A DNA stretch of 37,016 bases from Lachnospiraceae bacterium (GTDB lineage Bacteria > Bacillota > Clostridia > Lachnospirales > Lachnospiraceae), in assembly GCA_017552715.1 (NCBI GenBank), contig JAFZOW010000099.1, positions 1 to 37,016 of the forward strand, read 5' to 3'. Shown here in pieces: positions 33,273 to 37,016 of the stretch. Below the pieces are notes generated by a model. It made no database searches. It was not told the DNA's origin and saw nothing but the letters and a program-made list of their open reading frames with translations. Position 1 is the stretch's first letter. Each line of letters opens with the position of its first letter. The position numbers were made by a program, and so were the translations under genes.

Positions 33273-35027
33273 TTATTCATTCTCCGCTTCCGGCAATGCC
33301 GTTGCAAAATATATGATATCACTTACCATACGTTCGTTCAGAAAGTCCACGGGATTGAACATCTTTCCGTTGATCACGATCTCGGCGGTCTGGCCCCCGT
33401 CCATGGCGTAGGCTCTCTCCACTCCCATGGACTGCATGATGTTGCGTGAATCCTCGATGGTGGCGCTGCCGGTGCCGTAACCCGGATTGATGTTCATCAG
33501 AAGGTAATGGCAGCTGCCCCGCTGTCCCAGGGCCGAGCGGGAGTAATGCTCCGTGACCTGTCCCAGAGGATAGCCGTTCCCGGCTTCATGCACGGTATAA
33601 TCCTCCACCAGCACAGGCCCGAAGGCCAGGCTGAAGATGATATCATTATCGGCGATGTATTTCTCCGCGTCTTCCTTTTCCTTAAGCTCTCCGGCATAGG
33701 TGAAATGCATGTTCCCCTTGCTGTCCACATGACAGAGCTCCAGCAGGTAGGGATTGAAACGGTAAAGCTTGCGCTGGTAGGCTGTGATGCCTATGCCCCT
33801 GTGCTTGTAAAAATCTCCGTTCAGGGCGATGACCGCATTTGCCTCCTTAGCCAGCTCCGTAGCGGGCTTATGTACGTTGGAACCGTAGGTATCTTCCGTG
33901 AGCTTCCGCCGCAGCTGGGAAGGATCGGCAATATAAACATCCGCGAAGGTGCAGTTCTTGCCGCCGTAGAGTTCCCTCCAGGCCACAAAGACGATGGTAT
34001 CGTCGGCATAGTAATTGAACTTCCCTTCCAGCAGCTTGATATCCTTATTCCAGAAGGGCTCGTCTATACCCGTTACCCGGGGATAGGAAGCCAGCAGCTC
34101 CTCAATGAAGGCGGGATCGTCGGTCTTGCCGTACTTTTCCTGATTCGGCGCAGGCACCAGGGTCACATCCTCGGCGATGACGTAAAGCTTGGGAATGTAG
34201 GTCAGATCCCCCAGCACATCCGCCTTGGCATTATTGGCAAACATGGCTCCCGAGCTGTCCCCTCCGGCAAAGCAGAGGAGCAGGGCATCGTCCGGGGTGA
34301 TGTACCAGCGGCCGTCGTAATAATCCAGGGAGAGGGTCAGCTCCCTTGTCTGGTAATAATCCTCCGCATGGGAGAGCACGCTCTCCACGCCGTCTCGGTA
34401 GATGGCATCCAGCACTTCCGGAAGGTAGTTTTCTTCCTCATCGAAGACCTCTCGCTTCGGATGATTCTCCACCACTTCCTTCAGTTCCTCGTTAACAAAG
34501 GCACTGATGGGCTCCGGCAGTTCGGAAAACTTAAGGGAGGTGAAGCGCACCGTCTGCTCCATATGGGTCTTCTCGCCCCGGGCCGCACCGGTGAGGCTGT
34601 AGGAGTAGCTCTCCTTCAGGGCCTTGTAATACAGGGCCGCAGTATCATCCACATCCTCGGGGGCGGTAAAAAGCTGCCTGGATACGGTAAGATCCGACAC
34701 GGCGGCTTCCATATCTCCGGCAAGAAAGCTGTCAAAGAAGTGCTGCACCGTATGCTCCGGCGTATCCGAGGGCCGGAATACCAGTGTTCCGGATACATCC
34801 GCGATAACGATGCTCACAAAGAGCAGTCCCACAAAAAGGCCGCTGGCCACGGACCAGAAAAGGCTCATGCGGCGCTGCAGCTCCCCCCGCATGCCACGGA
34901 GGATCACCAGTATCATGCCCGCCGCGATCAGGAGGCAGATGCGGCGATGGGTCGTATCCATGCTGCGGACGCAGTTTACGGCCTCTTCCATGGTATATTC
35001 CACTATGCGCAGCGTGTCATCCCACAT
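33273..35027 (-). CDS. Membrane-anchored phosphodiester glycosidase (NAGPA-like) domain protein, copy 2
   Basis: From the ATG at 35027 the product has 584 residues. Two TM helices near the N-terminus (about 28-42 and 53-75) are followed by an extracellular region with YYDGRWYITPDDALL and ANNAKADVLGDLTYIPK, then a C-terminal domain of about 180 residues of the NAGPA (phosphodiester glycosidase) family. That domain shows ALNGDFYKHRGIG (from about 400), SLAFGPVLVED, SALGQRGSCHYLLMN and AYAMDGGQTAEIVINGKMFN. The start overlaps the previous gene's TGA (TGATG). Family members hydrolyse sugar-1-phosphodiester bonds, and bacterial ones act on cell-wall or exopolysaccharide phosphodiesters. It is a clear paralogue of the gene directly upstream. 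Confidence 0.85.
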   Translation of the reverse strand: MWDDTLRIVEYTMEEAVNCVRSMDTTHRRICLLIAAGMILVILRGMRGELQRRMSLFWSVASGLFVGLLFVSIVIADVSGTLVFRPSDTPEHTVQHFFDSFLAGDMEAAVSDLTVSRQLFTAPEDVDDTAALYYKALKESYSYSLTGAARGEKTHMEQTVRFTSLKFSELPEPISAFVNEELKEVVENHPKREVFDEEENYLPEVLDAIYRDGVESVLSHAEDYYQTRELTLSLDYYDGRWYITPDDALLLCFAGGDSSGAMFANNAKADVLGDLTYIPKLYVIAEDVTLVPAPNQEKYGKTDDPAFIEELLASYPRVTGIDEPFWNKDIKLLEGKFNYYADDTIVFVAWRELYGGKNCTFADVYIADPSQLRRKLTEDTYGSNVHKPATELAKEANAVIALNGDFYKHRGIGITAYQRKLYRFNPYLLELCHVDSKGNMHFTYAGELKEKEDAEKYIADNDIIFSLAFGPVLVEDYTVHEAGNGYPLGQVTEHYSRSALGQRGSCHYLLMNINPGYGTGSATIEDSRNIMQSMGVERAYAMDGGQTAEIVINGKMFNPVDFLNERMVSDIIYFATALPEAENE

Positions 35028-36781
35028 CACTTATTCTCATTCTCCGGCAGGGCCGTGGCAAACCAGATAAGATCGCTCACATAGCGCTCCCCGCCATAGT
35101 CCACCTTGTTGAACATCTGGTTGTTCAGCACGATCTCGGCGGTCTGGCCTCCGTCCAGTGCGTAAGCTTTTTCGCAGTTAAAAGCCTTCATGATCTTGCA
35201 GGAATCGGCTATGGTGCCGTTGGGCGTGCCGTAACCGAAATTCATGTTCATAAGCAGATAGTGCCCGGGGCCGCGCTGGCCGATGGAGGAGCGGGCGTAG
35301 TTTTCCGTCACCTCTCCCAGGGTGTAGTTGGGACTGGAATAATGGATCTCGTAATCATCGATGAGCACCGGTCCAAAGGCCAGGGTAAAGATGATGTCGT
35401 TATCCTTGATATACTCTTCCGCCGCCGCTTTGGAACGCAGTTCCCCCGCATAGGTGAAGTTCATGTTCCCCTTGCTGTCGAAGTGGCAGAATTCCAGACT
35501 GCCGGGATTGAAGCGGTAGAGTGTCCGCTGGTAGGTGGTGATGCCCACGGTGCGGTATTTGTAGAAATCCCCGTTGATGGCTACCACGGCGTTGGTCTCT
35601 TTGCTCATGTTGGTGGCCGTCTTGTGGATGGGAGAACCGTAGGTATCCTCCGAAAGCTTGCGGCGGATCTGGGAGCCGTCGGCGATATAGACCTCCGCAA
35701 AGGTGCAGAACCTGTTATAGATCAGCTGCTTCCAACCGATCACCAGTATGGTATCATCGGCATAATAGCTTATGCCCTTGCTCTTGATATCGATATCTTC
35801 GTTCCAGAAAGTCTCGTCCACATCGGTAAGACGGGGGTATTCTGCCAACAGCGCCCGGATCTCGGCAGGGTCGTCCGTCACCCCGTATTTGTCGCGGTTG
35901 GGTTCGGGAGCTACCAGTACGCTTTCGTCTATGGAGTATTGTTTGGGGATGAAAGTCAGATCCTGAAGAACTTCACTTTTTGCGTTGTTTGCGAAATTGG
36001 CTCCGGGAGCGATCCCCCCGGAAAAAGCGGTAAAGAGCTCGTCTCCGGCCTCGATGTACCAGCGCCCCTCCCTGTAGTCCAGCTCCAGGGTAAGCTCCTT
36101 GCTGCAGCGGTACCTGTCGGCACTCTCCAGCACATGCTCTACCCCCTCCCTGTATACCTGATCCAGCACCTGCGGAAGGTAGTTCTCTTCTTCATCGTAT
36201 ACCTCCTGCTTCGGATGCTCATCCACATAGCTTACCATATCGTCCATCACGTAGAGATAGATGGGCGCGGGAAGCCGGGAAAGATCCAGATAGGAGAAGC
36301 TGAACTTCTGGCTGGCATGGCCCTTGCTGATCACAGGCTCCTCCAGAAGCACGTAGGAAAAACTGTCTCGCAGGGCATTATAATAGAGCATGCCCGTATC
36401 ATCCACATCTGTGGGGATGTAGCAGAGCTGTCTGGGATTGCTCAGATCCGCCAGGGCCAGCTCATCCTCCCCGGCGATAAAACAGTTGAGAAAATGGGTC
36501 ACCGTATCCTGGGGCTTGTCGGAAGGCTCAAAGACCAGCATACCGGAGGCATCCGCCAGAACGCATACCAGAAGCACCAGGCAGGCAAAGGCCGCGCTCA
36601 AGCCCGACCAGAGCAGCTCCATACGCTTTTCGCTCTCACCCCAGATGCTCCGGAGTATCAGTATCACAAAAACAGCAAGGATCCCCGCCAGCAGCAGGAC
36701 ATGCACATAGTCCATCTGCCGTATGCAGGCTCCCGCCTCACGGACACTGTAATCGATTATGCGAAAGAATTCAGTCAACAC
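35027..36781 (-). CDS. Membrane-anchored phosphodiester glycosidase (NAGPA-like) domain protein, copy 1
   Basis: The 584-residue product is laid out like its neighbour: two N-terminal TM helices (about 28-45 and 55-77), a middle domain (ELDYREGRWYIEAGDEL, then FANNAKSEVLQDLTFIPKQYS), and a C-terminal NAGPA-like domain with AINGDFYKYRTVGITTYQ, TLAFGPVLIDDYE, SSIGQRGPGHYLLMN and YALDGGQTAEIVLNNQMFN. The gene starts with GTG at 36781 (a TTG follows). The N-terminus aligns with the paralogue from the first residues (RIIDYSVREAGACIRQMD against RIVEYTMEEAVNCVRSMD), which supports this start. The -10 box at 36794-36789 leaves almost no leader, so the message may be leaderless. It is the first gene of the operon that continues with copy 2 and the Lgt-like gene. 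The two copies differ at many positions, so the duplication is old. Confidence 0.85.
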   Translation of the reverse strand: MLTEFFRIIDYSVREAGACIRQMDYVHVLLLAGILAVFVILILRSIWGESEKRMELLWSGLSAAFACLVLLVCVLADASGMLVFEPSDKPQDTVTHFLNCFIAGEDELALADLSNPRQLCYIPTDVDDTGMLYYNALRDSFSYVLLEEPVISKGHASQKFSFSYLDLSRLPAPIYLYVMDDMVSYVDEHPKQEVYDEEENYLPQVLDQVYREGVEHVLESADRYRCSKELTLELDYREGRWYIEAGDELFTAFSGGIAPGANFANNAKSEVLQDLTFIPKQYSIDESVLVAPEPNRDKYGVTDDPAEIRALLAEYPRLTDVDETFWNEDIDIKSKGISYYADDTILVIGWKQLIYNRFCTFAEVYIADGSQIRRKLSEDTYGSPIHKTATNMSKETNAVVAINGDFYKYRTVGITTYQRTLYRFNPGSLEFCHFDSKGNMNFTYAGELRSKAAAEEYIKDNDIIFTLAFGPVLIDDYEIHYSSPNYTLGEVTENYARSSIGQRGPGHYLLMNMNFGYGTPNGTIADSCKIMKAFNCEKAYALDGGQTAEIVLNNQMFNKVDYGGERYVSDLIWFATALPENENK

Positions 36782-36788
36782 GGGAAAT

Positions 36789-36797
36789 ATTATACCA
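36789..36797 (-). promoter_or_regulatory. Extended -10 promoter abutting the start codon of the NAGPA operon
   Basis: On the minus strand TGGTATAAT (36797-36789) is a perfect extended -10 element; no good -35 is seen at 17 bases. Transcription is expected near 36782, within a base or so of the GTG start at 36781. The same nine-base word occurs at the transport-operon promoter. Confidence 0.6.
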
Positions 36798-36842
36798 TAT
36801 CCGCCTGCGGAATGGTAGGGATTTTTTCGATCTTCGTATTCA

Positions 36843-36874
36843 GAAAACCGCCCCCCGGTTTCCCGGAGGGCGGT
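36843..36874 (-). terminator. Intrinsic terminator of the upstream surface-protein gene
   Basis: On the minus strand a 12-bp stem (ACCGCCCTCCGG with CCGGGGGGCGGT, one T-G wobble) is closed by a GAAA tetraloop and followed by TTTTC. It lies about 40 bases after the stop codon at 36912 and ends that transcript before the NAGPA-operon promoter. Confidence 0.85.
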
Positions 36875-36911
36875 AGTGTTACTTATTGCTTTGTGTTGCT
36901 TTCAGCCTGTA

Positions 36912-37016
36912 TTACTCGGCCTTCGTTGCAGGGATCTCCTTAGCCTTGATCGGGACCTTGAAGGTCTTGATGCCGGCATAGCCGTTCTTACCTGCTACGG
37001 TAACGATCATGGTTCC
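36912..37016 (-). CDS. C-terminal end of a surface-type Ig-like repeat protein (start off window)
   Basis: The last 34 codons of a gene enter from the right edge and stop with TAA at 36914-36912. The visible end contains MIVTVAGKNGYAGIKTFKVPI, which resembles the closing strands of the Ig-like repeats common in secreted, repeat-rich proteins of Clostridia (a VTVxGKGxYxGxKTxxF pattern), followed by a short Lys/Glu/Ala tail. A strong terminator lies downstream. With so little sequence, the family call is only suggestive. Confidence 0.55.
   Translation of the reverse strand, partial: GTMIVTVAGKNGYAGIKTFKVPIKAKEIPATKAE

Noticed and set aside
30201-33449. Plus-strand open frame of 1082 codons antisense to GH2, GH43 and Lgt-like genes
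   Set aside because: The minus strand encodes clear GH2 and GH43 enzymes with catalytic residues. The antisense product is His/Gly/Gln-rich nonsense that spans three genes.

Overview
The window looks like chromosomal DNA from a Gram-positive, anaerobic polysaccharide degrader of the Clostridia, probably a Lachnospiraceae-type gut or rumen bacterium. This is an inference from strong AGGAGG-type ribosome binding sites, lipoprotein signal peptides on binding proteins, sugar ABC importers that carry no ATPase gene of their own, and family content (GH115, GH43, GH2, YIP1, DUF5696-like proteins). No rRNA or tRNA is present to fix the taxon. All genes but one are on the minus strand, so transcription runs from high to low coordinates.

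Layout in transcription order. (1) 37016-36912: the last 34 codons of a surface-type repeat protein, closed by a hairpin terminator. (2) 36781-32160: two tandem paralogous membrane-anchored proteins with a phosphodiester glycosidase (NAGPA-like) domain, translationally coupled to a divergent Lgt-like multipass membrane protein. (3) 32105-23332: a cytoplasmic saccharolytic block of GH43 with a C-terminal CBM6-like domain, GH2 beta-galactosidase type, GH115 alpha-glucuronidase and mannonate dehydratase UxuA. (4) 23194-11427: a large transport operon. It encodes a membrane-anchored solute-binding protein with a duplicated beta-sandwich region, two permeases, an NHL-propeller/TPR membrane protein, a YIP1-family protein, a large DUF5696-like membrane-anchored protein and a second pair of permeases. 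A lipoprotein solute-binding gene (11287-9752) follows behind its own promoter. (5) 8791-9624, plus strand: an isolated Rpn-family PD-(D/E)XK nuclease gene that converges with the previous operon on a shared terminator. (6) 8451-1: an export-type ABC operon with two HlyD-like adaptor lipoproteins (one internally duplicated), a 10-TM FtsX-type permease and two different MacB/LolD-type ATPases (one with an AbrB-like tail), followed by a truncated cysteine-containing protein running off the left edge.

How it may work together (inference): blocks 3 and 4 form a polysaccharide utilisation locus. Oligosaccharides carrying (4-O-methyl)glucuronic acid, most likely from glucuronoarabinoxylan, would be captured by the two binding proteins and imported through two permease pairs powered by a shared MsmX-type ATPase encoded elsewhere. 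They would then be cut inside the cell by GH43, GH2 and GH115, and the released glucuronate would enter the Ashwell pathway, in which UxuA makes 2-keto-3-deoxygluconate. The NHL-TPR, YIP1 and DUF5696-like proteins, placed between the two permease pairs, are the best candidates here for an undescribed membrane assembly for handling oligosaccharides. No transcription regulator, uxaC, uxuB or importer ATPase lies in the window.
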